Assembly: GCA_032622095.1 (NCBI GenBank)
Contig: CP136065.1
Coordinates: 206,936,151 to 207,000,150 of the forward strand
From: Siphonodentalium dalli
Taxonomy: Eukaryota; Mollusca; Scaphopoda; Gadilida; Siphonodentaliidae
Direction of reading: 5' to 3'
DNA: 64,000 nt
Each line of letters opens with the position of its first letter. Position 1 is the first letter of the stretch. Below, in pieces: positions 12,240 to 22,989 of this stretch. Both the position numbers and the translations under genes were made by a program. The notes under the pieces were generated by a model. That model saw nothing but the letters and a program-made list of their open reading frames with translations, searched no databases and had not been told where the DNA came from.

Positions 12240-12272
12240 TTAAATTAAGATATATATCTGAATATTTATTAC

Positions 12273-12586
12273 CTCTGGAAGCATGAATGCAAACTGGTTT
12301 TCTGCAACCAGAATAGCGCTCCGTTGCACAGCCTTGAATTGTTCGTCATGAAGTCCGAATCGTTTACCCAAAGCAAGTGAAGAGGTTACGTTGGCGATCG
12401 CAGTTTGCATCTTTTCCGTAACGTCGAATGGTTCGGTCCCAGTGGCGTCAATATCTTCTATCAGCGCTATAATCTCTTCTTGGATTTTCATCTCCATGAG
12501 GTTTTTCCCCATTCCAAAATCTTTGAGAGTCCTTAGGACGAATCTACGATAATATGACCAATCCTTCGCGTCTGAAGTGAGCACAC
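12273..12586 (-). CDS. Cytochrome P450 (CYP2 clan) gene B, exon 2
   Basis: A 314-nt exon bounded by acceptor ATAACAG (AG 12588-12587) and donor CCAGAG|GTAATA (GT 12272-12271). Entered in phase 1, it continues exon 1 at 22324 as CECP-G-VLTSDAKDW. It covers helices C to F: the WxxxR motif (DWSYYRR, which contacts haem propionate in P450s), the TLKDFGMGK block typical of CYP2-clan proteins, the N-V-x-S-S-L-x-x-G-x-R-F block, and ends in phase 0 at FMLPE. P450s of this clan are ER-membrane monooxygenases acting on lipids or xenobiotics; the substrate cannot be told. No frame damage is seen. It is about 87% identical by eye to the exon at 52054-52367, including intron edges, so the two genes are tandem duplicates. 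Exon 3 of this gene was not found to the left. Confidence 0.88.
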
Positions 12587-12599
12587 CTGTTATAAATAT

Positions 12600-13500
12600 A
12601 TTCCAAACGTAAGGACACTGTTATCACCAGTGCATGCGCGTTATTGTCACAACTCCACACATGATTACTACTGTCAGTTGAGTACACTGAGGCGAAGAAC
12701 TTCCTTATATCACATCCAAATAAAAGTCCCCAAAATGGCGCCCACAATGGCGTACACATTTTGAAACATCACATCAGTGGGCGTTATTGTCATGACAACT
12801 CCATCCATGTTAAAAGTTAAGTTGGAAATACTAAGGTGAAGTAATTCCCTTAAATCATGTGCAATAACTGGTTTCCCAAATCTAAGATGGTGGCCAAAAT
12901 GGCGACCGAAATTTTAAAGCACGCCTACATTCCTTTACTTTACTGCTACGCGAATTCAACCCACAATTACATGCCGATATCGAAAATTGATACAAATTTT
13001 TCATTTGAGTTGGGAAATTGATAGTCACTCACAGCCAAGATGGCGGTCAAATTGGTGGCCCGAAATTGAAAAGAAATCAATACTTTCACATACTAATTCA
13101 ACTCTTTGTCATAATATCGATATGTATGGACGAAACAGTATGTTTATTTGGATGTGGTATAAGGAACTTACTTCGAATCAGTGTTCTAACAGTAAACATG
13201 TGTGGAGTTGTCATGACAATAACACTCAATCAGAGATTTTTCAATTTCTGGTGGCCATTTTGACCGCCATCTTGAATTTGGGTAAATATTCATCAATTCA
13301 GACATAAGGGGAATCCTAGCCCGGGTATCTACTACACATCCATATGCATGGTTGGTGTTATGATTACGATAAAACCATTGATTCGAAACAGATTCGACGC
13401 AGGCGTGGCTAGCTTCGATTCGGCTTTGATCGGATTATACCGGAATTTGGAAAAAAACGATAAATGTATCACACCAAGATGTCCATGTTTTCTCACAGAG
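12600..13500. mobile_element. Internally deleted copy of the giant foldback
   Basis: 12600-13130 matches the left arm at about 58140-58640; 13130-13470 then matches the right arm at about 61435-62460 without the hAT insert. Shared landmarks are ATGGCGCCCACAATGGCG, GTGAAGTAATT, ATATCGATATGTAT, then GTGTGGAGTTGTC-TGACAATAA and CCGGATTATACCGG. The central ~2.8 kb of the large form is absent, so this is a deletion derivative with the arms almost back to back. It sits immediately upstream of P450 exon 2. Confidence 0.75.
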
Positions 13501-13515
13501 ACAAACGATAGGTGG

Positions 13516-13735
13516 TGAAATGTAAAAAACAAATAGCAAATCCAAATTTCATAGAAACAAATTGTAATTTCGGTTCCATTGGATATTTTACATATGGAAA
13601 TTTACAGGAAATATGTGTCTTGCGTTGTTTATTAAAACAGAGAAGGCTATTGACAATTGAGAGTCCAGAGTCTACTTTATTCTCCCATATTGCTCCATAT
13701 AACAACATATACACCATTGTACCATTAGCCTTCTT
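13516..13735 (+). repeat. Diverged relative of the 451-bp module
   Basis: Shares ordered blocks with the right half of the module at 23369: a CCA-TGG-TATTTTAC-TATGG-AAAT block, AAGGCTATTGAC-AAT, and AG-GTCTA-TTTATTCTC-C-TAT. It ends near ATACACCATTGTACC, comparable to the module end TTTACACCAGTGTAACC. Identity is modest (about 60-65% by eye). The left end was not located. Confidence 0.4.
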
Positions 13736-13769
13736 TATTTCACTCATAATGCACATATATATGTAACAG

Positions 13770-14850
13770 GAGGTCGTTCAGAATAACAATATTGAATCAG
13801 GGAATGGCTTGGCGGCACTTGCATGCATTCAACAAATCAATAGTTTTAGATATTTCAATGGATGGTGCTTATATTCAACGTATGTCTATGGTTGTGACGG
13901 ACAGATTATGTCGAACGGTGAACGGAACATTGCAATCAACGAGTAAGGTACATTAAGGACCAACCATTAGTGGTCCTTTCCTCAGATGGACTGACATAGA
14001 GCATGTTTATGACATGTTCCCGTTCTTGGCGTATTATTGTGTGATATGATAGATGGTGGATGCAAGTATTGTTCATTTGAGTTGCCTGGGGAACGGTAAA
14101 TCAGTTCAGAAAATTTAGAATTATTTGACGTCAATTCTGACCGTGGTATATAATATATGAATGAACAAAACTGTTACATAATGTGGTGCAACGACGTCGG
14201 ATTAGGTCACTGGTGGACCAGACAATTCTTCACTCGATAATAATGTAAATCGTTGTATAATTTATATCCCAAATAAATTACCACTCTGTATAGTATTTGT
14301 ATCAATATCATGTCGCATTCTGTTTATCCTATATATTGGTTACTAACTTATGAATATACTATTATTCACACTAAACCCTGTTTGCAATTTGCACGTATAA
14401 TCAGTTCTCGAGGCCACTGACTTTGACAATACTATGCATATAGGACATGTTCAGATAATACTTTCAGATAAGATGTTGAACTTATATTATCTAAACATTT
14501 ATCACAATAAATAGGACGCCCTCTGTACTTTTATTGATCTATCGTCTACTTATATTACCTGTACATTCCTCTTATACCAATAGTGGACCATTCTGATGGA
14601 CACTTTTTAACTGACTGGGAGAATCAATTTATTATAGAAAGCGTTAAAGGAGAAAAATATTCCCCAAAACACGAAGAACGTAATCACGTATACCGACATG
14701 CTGAATGGACCTAACTAGAGCTTGTTGTGCATGTGGATCACCCTCCACCTACGCAGAATTTTGGTCGTTATGATATATTTGTAGAACTATTTCAGTCCTT
14801 CAATTTGCCGGTTGTTTGCCATCTGGCTATGGGGCTTTATAGAGTTATCT
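13770..14850. other. Nothing recognised
   Basis: AT-rich DNA with no domain-bearing frame, no clear repeat and no splice-bounded exon that I could identify. Confidence 0.4.
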
Positions 14851-16060
14851 GCCTTTGAATCCAAGATGGCTGCCAACATTGAATATCTTACCAGGTAAAT
14901 TTCAATTCGTAATTAATCAGGAAGATTATGAGCTATTACGTCGTGCGGTGTGTCATTACATTTATAATTGAGTTCTCCTTATTTATATGTATGAATAAAT
15001 TTCATGTATTAAAAATGGTTGCCAAAATGGCCACCGGAAGTGGAAAATATGACGCATTTTCACTAACATTTTCTACACCAGTTTCTGCTGTTTGGAACTG
15101 GTTGAGAATTGTGACTTTATTTTGTATTTTTGTATGTTAACTGATCATTGGGGCAATGAAATTAGAAATTCTTTTGTGTCCGAGCCCCTTCAGATCCCTC
15201 ATAAATTTGATTTTACAGAACGCGGTATACAATTATCACACAAAACAATCACAATTGGGATTCGGTTCACATTTCGACAAGAAATGAGCAGAACTGTGTT
15301 ATGTAAGTGAGGCATAACATTGTCCGTGAATATTCCAAGTTATTAGAACCATAAGTGTTACTTTGATTCAAAATGGCCGCCAAAATATGGAAAATTGTAA
15401 ATATTGCCCAGCGGGCCCTGCAATCGCTTAAAAGTTGTGGTTGATGAATAAAATTGGCTATTCTGCCTTATAGCCATTGAAAAATAACATGTCTCATTCA
15501 CCTTGGTTAATTGTTAGTATTGTAACCACTAACCGTGACATTACCAGAAATATTGTATTTTCATATAAATATCGGCAAAAGTTAACTTGGGCCAACTAAA
15601 TAACTTTGGTATCAAGGTGTTTATTGTTTTGATCTATTTTAAATGTGTCACACTAGGGTGTTCATAGAACAAATTACTCAAGATGGCTTCCAAAATGGCA
15701 ACGAACATGGGTAAAAAGTTCATTTTTCACATATATCCAGAACAATATTCTCTGCTGTTCCGCAAAGTTAGCAAATTTGTGACTCACTTGGTTATTATGC
15801 ATGTTGTTAAGTAATCAACTGACAACTAACTATGATATATGGTTGTCCCAGTTCCTTATGGGGCATGACAAATTCAGTTTAAAGTTGCAGTTTCGAATTT
15901 TGCCGAAAATTTGGGATTCTGTGAACATTTTTTAAAGGAAATGGGCAGAACTATGAAACGGAACTGAGATGAACCATAATTTGTGACTATTCTGGCTCAT
16001 TAGGATAAAAAATTATCAACTTGATACAAGAGGGAGGTCAAGATGGCAGCCGGGGAGTTA
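14850..16060 (+). repeat. Degenerate repeats with AAGATGGC motifs
   Basis: Blocks near 14860, 15015, 15370, 15680 and 16040 each carry an AAGATGGCNGCC-like core followed by related flanks. Part is matched in reverse complement at 20900-21195 (the CTTACCAGGTAAATTT segment, a C-ATTTAT-ATTGAG segment and GGCAGAAC...GAAACGGAACTGAGA). This is the same dispersed repeat superfamily as 12.6 kb and 58-62 kb. Confidence 0.6.
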
Positions 16061-16146
16061 CTGTATGATCACAGGCGAGGTGAATAGGTATGTACATGGA
16101 GTTATTCTATGGTCATGAAAGATGTGAATATATATTATATAGATAA

Positions 16147-16276
16147 TGAATGGCTTGGAGTTGACAATGCCAAAATAGTGGTCCTCGATGAGGAATAGTC
16201 CATGAGCCGCAAGCGAGTGGACTATTCCTCCTCGGTGACCACTAGTTTGGCATAGTCAACGACAAGACATTCATTA
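16147..16276. repeat. Palindromic hairpin P1 (~130 bp)
   Basis: The arms pair from AATGAATGGCTTGGAG inward through TGCCAAAATAGTGGTC and GAGGAATAGTCCA to a loop around GCCGCAAGCGAG. Some mismatches, most of the arm pairs. Followed by ATTATTATATTATATCGAAC, which recurs after hairpin P3. Confidence 0.85.
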
Positions 16277-17580
16277 ATTATTATATTATATCGAACATTG
16301 GTGCCATCTCTCACAATATCTGTGTCTGATTTTGTCACATTTTTATTTACCTTGAATTTTGGAAATCGGTCTCAGATTTTACAATTTACGGCAATCTGTT
16401 GACGATGGCAGTGGGGCATAACTATGTTATTAGTTACATCTAACATAACCTCTTCATGATTCATGCATTTATTGCAATAAATACGTCCTTAGCAAAGACA
16501 TTTTGGCGAAATTGTAGAAGTTAACTAGCTTAACTTCCATTAAAACGGAAATGGAAGTTATAAATAACTTCCGCTGGCATTACAAAATTAGGACTGGCCG
16601 CTTGCCAACCAAGCGGACAAACTATTAAACACATCGGCTAGCTATGATCGGACATTTGTAAAATCATTACAACTCACCAATAAACCTAATGATATGCCAA
16701 TATTGCAACAAGTATCGTACAAGGTAAGGTATAGTTTAAGATTGGCCGTATCTTCAGGCGGCAAACCGATTTGGCGAAATGAGTTTGTTACTATAAATAT
16801 AAAAGGAATAGTAGGCATGTAGGAATCATACTGGGGTACTATCGTAAAATATTTTATCTCACGTGACTATCTAAGCCTTATCCACGCTTGTTATTGGTTG
16901 ATTGACATTCACTATTATCGATAGTGTTGTCCACGAAGCCATAGTGGGCCTCCTAATTTTAGCACACCCACTATCGCTTGGAAAATCCATAAATCAATTT
17001 TTAGCATGCCCACTATTCCGGGGAGGAAATTTGAAAGTCATCTCCACCTCGCTGCAAAAGTTCAACACTTTTTTATCCGAAATGTCTTTGTAATCGACAA
17101 CTAGAGCACAATAAATGATCGTAAGCAATTTCTTTATGTTATTTGTGATGTTTTATCCATGTTTGGTGTGGCGATTTATCATGTTCCTTTCTCCGCTGAT
17201 CACAATATCGCTTTGATATTTTTGTCTATTTCCTTAGTTCGCGCTACTAAATTTTCTGAACGAATCTTCAGTTTGTTTTCGATAAAAAATGTAATGTTTT
17301 GAACTGATGTCATTGTTTAATAACAACACCAACAACAACGACGTCTGCTTTCCATTGTTAATAATTCCTGAGGAAGAAAATTTAAGATGTGCCCAACTAG
17401 AAGCCCGGCAATTATTGAAGAAAGTTTACAAGCAAAATAAAAAAAGAAACAACAAAACTTTGCATTGAAAATATTGAAATCGTTCTGCAATGAAAAGGAA
17501 ATACATGGGAATATAGATGATTGTGAATTGTTTGACATTATGGGTCCTGGGACAGAAAGAAAAACGTTCGATAAAATATA
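16277..17580. other. Body of hairpin-bearing elements, no gene
   Basis: At 16845-16915 is ATATTTTATCTCACGTGACT followed by ATTGGTTG; its reverse-complement counterpart lies right of hairpin P2 (17750-17785: GCCAATCAG...GTCACGTGAAATAAT). The two may be inverted ends of one ~930-bp element that contains P2. Open frames here carry no known domain. Confidence 0.45.
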
Positions 17581-17724
17581 ATAAATATTGCACGGCTTGT
17601 CGGTGACTATGCCAAAATAGTGGTTCTCGGTGGAGGAATAGTCCCCTCGCCTCCGGCTCGGGGACTATTCCTCCCCTCGGACCACTATTTTGGCATAGTC
17701 ACCTCCAAGCCGTGCAATATTTAT
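17581..17724. repeat. Palindromic hairpin P2 (~144 bp)
   Basis: A near-perfect inverted repeat: ATAAATATTGCACGGCTTG pairs with CAAGCCGTGCAATATTTAT, then GACTATGCCAAAATAGTGG and GAGGAATAGTCCCC pair inward to a loop around GCCTCCGGCTCG. Shares the TGCCAAAATAGTGG arm with P1. To its right are an AT-rich TATATAATA tract, CCAATCAG and CACGTGA. Confidence 0.9.
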
Positions 17725-17888
17725 ATAATAGTATAGCAGTGTGCAGCCAATCAGAATGCGAGAAAGTCACGTGAAATAATATATACAAGGAATGGGTATA
17801 TGATCATGAGTGGGGTGTCAATTGTGATATTTATATATATATAAGTAGTGTCTGTATGGTAACGTGTGAGGTGAATGTTTAATAAATA

Positions 17889-18018
17889 GAGCATGGCTTG
17901 GAGTGAAATACGCCGATATAGTGCATAGTGAGGTTGTGTAGTTCACGACGCGAAGCGGAGTGAACTACACAACCGCACTATGCACTATATCGGCGTATTT
18001 CACGACAAGTCATGCTCT
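17889..18018. repeat. Palindromic hairpin P3 (~130 bp)
   Basis: AGAGCATGGCTTGGAGTGAA pairs with the reverse complement of TTTCACGACAAGTCATGCTCT; the inner arm ATACGCCGATATAGTGCATA pairs perfectly, then GGTTGTGTAGTTCAC pairs around a loop GACGCGAAGCGGAGT. The inner arm sequence is unrelated to P1 and P2, but the outer GGCTTGGAG and downstream ATTATATTGTATCGAAC are shared. Confidence 0.9.
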
Positions 18019-18054
18019 AATTATTATATTGTATCGAACAAATACAGAAATTAC

Positions 18055-18215
18055 AAACCTCATTATAATTTATTGAATTTAAGTCTCTCTAAATCTCATT
18101 ATAATTTACTGAATGTAAGTCTCTCTAAACATCATTATAATTTACTGAATGTAAGTCTCTACAAACCTCATTATAATTTACTGAATGTAAGTCTCTCTAA
18201 ACCTCATTATAATTT
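18055..18215 (+). repeat. 36-bp tandem repeat, ~4.5 copies
   Basis: The unit is CTCATTATAATTTACTGAAT plus GTAAGTCTCTCTAAAC. Because 36 is a multiple of three, a repetitive open frame appears, but there is no other sign of coding. It lies between P3 and a CCAATCGG...GTCACGTGAGA segment at 18381-18425. Confidence 0.9.
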
Positions 18216-18839
18216 TCCTTTGTAATTTTGATTTAGCGGCGAAATAACAAGTAGTTTCAGAACAAAGTTTGATGTAGTGTTCGTTACTATTTTTAGTAGT
18301 CAAAACTACATATGCATAGTGCACGATGGGAGAGACTTGAATGCGTAGTATACAACTACGACTAATAGAGTCGAGTAGCCAACCAATCGGAAAGCTTGAT
18401 TTCAATAACAAAGTCACGTGAGATACAATATTTGCAGTTAGTGACTGAATGGTTGTATGGTTATGTGTGGATGTACTGGAATACACGATTCGACTGTATA
18501 GACAATGATGTGCATATAACGAGAGTAGCTACATGGTCATCTATTTAATTTGATTAATCTCTGTTAAAATAATGTCACAAGGCGCAGAAGATATTCTGAA
18601 AGAATGCGTAGCATAAATTCCCGGAAAATAAACGCTTACGCGGAAACGAAACCGAAACTGCATTATGTCAATCAAAGTTATTATTAAAAACAAATGTGGA
18701 CGGCGACGTCATATTGCATACTATATACTGTGGAAGTTATTTATAGCGACAGTAATGAGGCAAATAGCGGGTTTCTTCAGACTCAGTATCTTTAGCGCCT
18801 GACTATGGTTTTAATCAGACTGGTGAGGTTGCTGCGACA

Positions 18840-20110
18840 GTCTTGTGTCACATTCGCGGAAAGCAGGGCGTCTGAAAAACATTTTCTAGCCTTATTGTTT
18901 CTTAATTTATCTGCCTGTCTAGTGTCAAGGGAATATGTGAACATATTCTTAAACGATTTGGGAGATTATTTCTAGTCCAGTTGTACATAATGACAGATGC
19001 ATTCATTGTATATATATCTTTGAACATTATGATATTTTCTTGTTTGAAGAGGGGTTATGTGTGACTCCAATATTTTGTGTTGCATAAAGTACGAATTGCC
19101 CATTTTTGTAAGGTGGACAGTACGCCCGTGTGAATCGTGTGTCTCCACATCGGGAGACCATAAATAAAATAAGATGACAATCGATAACGACTAATATAGT
19201 GTTTTTCGTGATGTTTAGAGTGTGTGGTTCAGTTTACGTTGTATCATTGATATATGGTTTTTAAAAGTCAAGTTTTCGTCGATCAAAATGCCTCAAGATT
19301 TTATAGATTTTACTCGCATTTGGTTCCCAACTCTAATTAGTTCCATGTTATTCAATTTCAGTGTGAAATTTCTCCACTTTTCCTCGTTGCCTCTGGGTGG
19401 ATCAACATGAATTTACTTTTAGTTGCGTTGATAGATAGTTTATTGCAACAACACCATTCAAAAATGTTGATTAGTTCAGCCGTTGGTGATTTGTTTAACT
19501 GTTTCCTTTCATGACCAGAAAAGTAAAGCGTGGTATCATCAGCAAATGATAGTAAGTTCATCGAGGTACATTTGGGCATATCGTTAACATACAGAAGAAA
19601 AATTATCGGACCAAGAACGGACCCTTGGGGTACACCACACGTTATCTTCGCAAAACTGGACGTTTGACCAAGACAATCAGCGTATTGTTTTCTCCCCTTT
19701 AAATAACTCCTAAACCATTCATTGGAACCCCCCGAATTCCATAATGTTCTAAATTGCTCAATAAAATATTAATTGTATCGAATGCTTTAGAATAGAATCC
19801 TTTGTTGGTTTTATAATTATTTGCTGCTACATGATCTAGAAGGTGCATCAAAGGATGTATGGTAGAGTGATTTTTACGGAAGCCATATTGATGGTTATGT
19901 AAGATTTCATATTTTTCGAGAAACGAGAAAAGCTGGTTTTATGCATGAGTTTCTCTGACAACTTCGAGAAAACGGACAAGATGCTTATGGGCATATAGTT
20001 CTATATATAGGCATATAGACTCTTTTATGTAAAGTCGTCTGCTAACACAATTCTGTTGTGGATTAGACGCTATACAAATGTTAATAATAATAATAATAAT
20101 AATAACAATA
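18840..20110 (-). pseudogene. CR1/Jockey-like LINE reverse transcriptase, decayed
   Basis: Reading on the minus strand from about 19930, the palm motifs appear in order: a KAFDTI block (FYSKAFDTINILL, near 19780), GVPQGSVLGPIIFLLYVND (near 19600), then the catalytic FADDTTLYFSG at about 19530. After that comes SINATKSKFMLI, then GILIDENLTFKNHI and LQKWAIRTLCNTKYW, reaching about 18840. Several stops and at least one frameshift break the frame. This would be ORF2 of a non-LTR retrotransposon that copies its RNA at a chromosomal nick. An AAT-tailed retroposon fragment sits inside the element at 20030-20110. No intact ORF remains. Confidence 0.85.
20030..20110 (+). mobile_element. (AAT)n-tailed retroposon 3' end
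   Basis: GACGCTATACAAATG leads into a run of AAT repeats. The comparable end of an inverted relative lies at 28035-28080 (GTGCTTTACAAATGAT then ATT repeats on the minus strand). SINE- or LINE-type tail inserted in the older LINE. Confidence 0.5.
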
Positions 20111-20148
20111 AGAGGAGGTCGTGACCCCTTTTGTCATCCACGGTTGTT

Positions 20149-20487
20149 TTATATATATATATTTAGTTGGTGATTTAGATCGGACCAATGGAAATGATTC
20201 ATTAAACGCCATAGATATATTGAAAGAAAATTGTCATTAGCTTGGTTTGGTGAAGTACTATCGAAGACACATAGAACATCTTGTTGTTGGAGTATTGATT
20301 TAAATTTGTCTGTGTTCTCTTTACTCATTATACGTTTGTCGGTAGAACTGCTCGCTTTTATATACTTATGATCGTGATATTCGGCATAAAATGTAGCAAA
20401 ATAGTCTGACACATCTGAGAGGATTATCCCAGTATCGGCACGGGAAACAATGTTATTAGTATAAATATGATCAATGAGTGTACACAT
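20149..20487 (-). pseudogene. LINE endonuclease C-terminal end, same element
   Basis: The frame contains TLIDHIYTN...GIILSDVSDYFATF, the carboxy-terminal signature of the apurinic-type endonuclease of CR1/Jockey-like LINEs (usually S-D-H). Here the histidine position reads tyrosine (SDVSDYF), consistent with loss of function. The RT follows on the same strand at lower coordinates, but the linker is shortened and invaded by a retroposon tail. Confidence 0.75.
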
Positions 20488-20489
20488 GG

Positions 20490-20800
20490 AGTGCCTGTAT
20501 GACCAATGGTGAGGTCAATATGTATGCATTGATTGACTGTATGACCACGAATGTGGTGATTATGTATACACATAGTCACGATATGGTCATGGGTCAAGTG
20601 TAGGACGTATACATGATATACCTGCATTGTTACTCATATATGTATGGTGTACATGGGTATACACAAGTATTATTTATGTACGGTGATGGTGAGGTACATG
20701 TATATGGTGTAAACAGAACGATATATTGCCATTTGTGTGGTATTTATTTATATATGGGGTGACTATATGGTCCTGGTGAGTTGTACATGTATACCTTGGG
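20490..20800. repeat. Degenerate GTATGACCA/GTGTACATG-rich repeats
   Basis: Loosely repeated words (TGTATGACCA, TATGTATACA, GTGATGGTGAGGTACATG) without a fixed period. Similar text occurs near 16070-16130, 17790-17880 and 18430-18480, beside the palindromic hairpins. Confidence 0.4.
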
Positions 20801-20899
20801 TGGCTATCGCTTCCCACAATAACTCAATGATATGTTAGTCGACAGAGAGGTAACTTCAGAGAGTCCTCTTTAGTGTGGGCGTTTATGCACACTGGAGGA

Positions 20900-21195
20900 A
20901 ATGCTAAACGATTTTCATGACAACAGTTGATAAATGTTTATGCTAATGGGATAGAGTATTATGGTCCCTCTCAGTTCCGTTTCAACGTTCTGCCAATTTC
21001 TTTTCAAAAACGTCATATTTTCCACTTCCGGTGGCCAATTGGCGGCCAATTTGAATATACTCCAACACATAAGGAGTACTCAATTATCAATATAATGACA
21101 TAGCACACGACTTAATACCTCATAAACTCCCTGAGTGATTGCGAATTAAAATTTACCAGGTCAGATATTCAATTTTGGCGGTCATCTTGGATTCA
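20900..21195 (-). repeat. Inverted partner of the 14.85-16.06 kb repeat
   Basis: The reverse complement matches blocks at 14855-15060 and 15930-16030, including the CCAAGATGACCGCCA core at the right end and the TTACTAGGTAAAT-like segment. Confidence 0.5.
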
Positions 21196-22200
21196 ATGGA
21201 CTCGAGACATGTGAACAATGACTACCTATATACATCCATGTGCTCGTGGAATGTTATAGAAAACTGCCCTGGCTTCTCGTGGAAAATCATGAAAACATCG
21301 GTATTGTTCATAGTTTAATTAAGTTATGCATGCATATCATCGGTGTCACTTTAAGAAAATTATCGAGTCAGATGCCCACCTAACGTTCTCGATGCAGACA
21401 CTTATTATATTCAGTTCGAATGAAACTGAGTTTGAAAAGATACATAGAGTTTTAGTATTGATTTTGAGAGAAATGTTCCCCTACCCCCAATAAGGATTTT
21501 ATCGCAAAAGTCACAGTAGTTTGTTTAAAATCTCTATAAAAATGAAAAAGCCCCTACGCCCGAGTCGCAAACAACCAGAAAAATGTGTTAAATACATCCG
21601 TCTAACAGAAAAACATAGTCGGCGAACAGCCGCGCAGGGGGAGAGTGTGGCCATATGGTAGCTCACGGTATAAACGTGAGTAACGTTAAGTGCTATGGAG
21701 GTCATCCACAGGGCGCTTTGCGCTCCAAAATACTCCTACTAATATTCGCTTTTGTGTTTTTGCCGGTATTGATATATGTCGATAAATATTTTAACTACAA
21801 ATACTTTAACTACCTTTCTACCATTTTCGACTGACGTTATATGTCACAGAAAGACGCATTGAAGTCATAAAAAAAACGTTGAACACGGCGCTTGGGTCCC
21901 AAACAAATAAAACCATATGCACGGCATGGAACTGAAAAGAGCGTTCCGTGTTAGTCTATTTCTGATATGGTAGATATAAAGAGCGTTTATTTCAATTATG
22001 AGTGGACAATCGAAAAACAGCTGGAAAATGGCTGTGATCATGGAAAGTATAATTTTCAGAACATTTGACGCCAATTTAGAACATATATCAATATTTAGTG
22101 TATTTATCAACCTATCTTATGCCTTCTTCCAAATTACGTTGACAAAATTTGGAAGCTCGGATGAACACAAGAAATGGCGTTGAGGGAGTGAAATTTGCCT
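21196..22200. other. No gene recognised
   Basis: Contains one copy of the dispersed CTGATATGG...ATAAAGAGCGTTTAT motif at 21963-21993. Otherwise no recognisable domain or repeat. Confidence 0.4.
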
Positions 22201-22323
22201 AAACGTGCATGTCTAAATTATTCACGTCCATTGAACACTCTATTTTAATGTCAATACATGTGTATACACATGAAGTCGTACGCATTCGATGTGTACATGA
22301 AAATGAAAGGCTGATTGCATTAC

Positions 22324-22660
22324 CTGGACATTCACATGTAGAATCCCATAGTTCTGCCTTCGGCCGACCGCTGAAATCATCTGCTCGTTTCACAAAAGCT
22401 TCCCGAATGACGTCATAGCCGCTCAGTACAACGATTGGCTTATGGAAAAACCAGAACGTGAAGACGTCGCCATAACATTTCCGATATTCCTCAAAGAGGA
22501 TGGTATAGTCCTTGATAAAAATACTCAACATGTTTCCGAATAGTGGAAAAGGTAATGGTCCTGGGTGACAATGTTTCCGTCCATAAAACCAGAAATAGTA
22601 GTAAAATAATCCCGCAGAAACTAGACCAATAATCCACCATCCAGTCCCGATTAACAACAT
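22324..22660 (-). CDS. Cytochrome P450 (CYP2 clan) gene B, exon 1
   Basis: The ATG at 22660 opens 112 codons plus one nucleotide, ending at donor TGTCCAG|GTAATG (GT 22323-22322). Residues about 7-27 form a hydrophobic signal anchor (WWIIGLVSAGLFYYYFW), followed by a basic stretch and the proline hinge HPGPLPFPLFGN (32-43). Then comes the helix A to B region with GDVFTFWF, KPIVVLSGYDVIREAFV and DDFSGRP (94-100), all typical of microsomal CYP2-clan enzymes tethered to the ER. Phase 1 at the end matches the phase-1 start of exon 2 at 12586, joining as CECP-G-VLTSD. The intron of ~9.7 kb holds the LINE, hairpins and arrays. The frame is intact. It lies directly downstream of the remains of gene A, as expected for a tandem pair. 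Confidence 0.9.
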
Positions 22661-22731
22661 GTCTAACTACTGTTCCGATATCAACAATGTTTGGTTACCA
22701 AAAGCAATCGAATCATTCTAAGAACAGTCGG

Positions 22732-22738
22732 TTATATA
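22732..22738 (-). promoter_or_regulatory. TATA box of P450 gene B
   Basis: TATATAA on the minus strand lies 72 bp before the ATG, leaving room for a start site ~30 bp downstream and a 5' leader of about 40-45 nt. Position and sequence fit a core promoter; not proven. Confidence 0.5.
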
Positions 22739-22744
22739 GGTATG

Positions 22745-22985
22745 CGGGTGGAAAGACATTAATGCTATCGACTGTGCACTTTCCTTTAAATGCAGTATTG
22801 TAGTCAATAAGCTGCGAAATACACGCTCGGCGAGCGTGCTGGAATATTTATCTTACAATGGGACACGGCTATTATGCAATAACTATCTGGGCCGGGTGAA
22901 GTTATTTATGGCGACGAATTAATATTCCAGGACAAACAAAGCTTATTTCGTGTATATGAAGTGTCTAAGCCGTATACGATAAAAG
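22745..22985. other. Presumed upstream region of P450 gene B
   Basis: Unique sequence between the TATA box and the higher-order satellite. No clear xenobiotic-response motif picked out by eye. Confidence 0.3.
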
Positions 22986-22989
22986 CAAC

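Noticed and set aside
1-12272. Exons 3-5 of P450 gene B left of exon 2
   Set aside because: No IPGD, I-helix, ExxR or haem-loop text found on the minus strand here; they probably lie outside the window.
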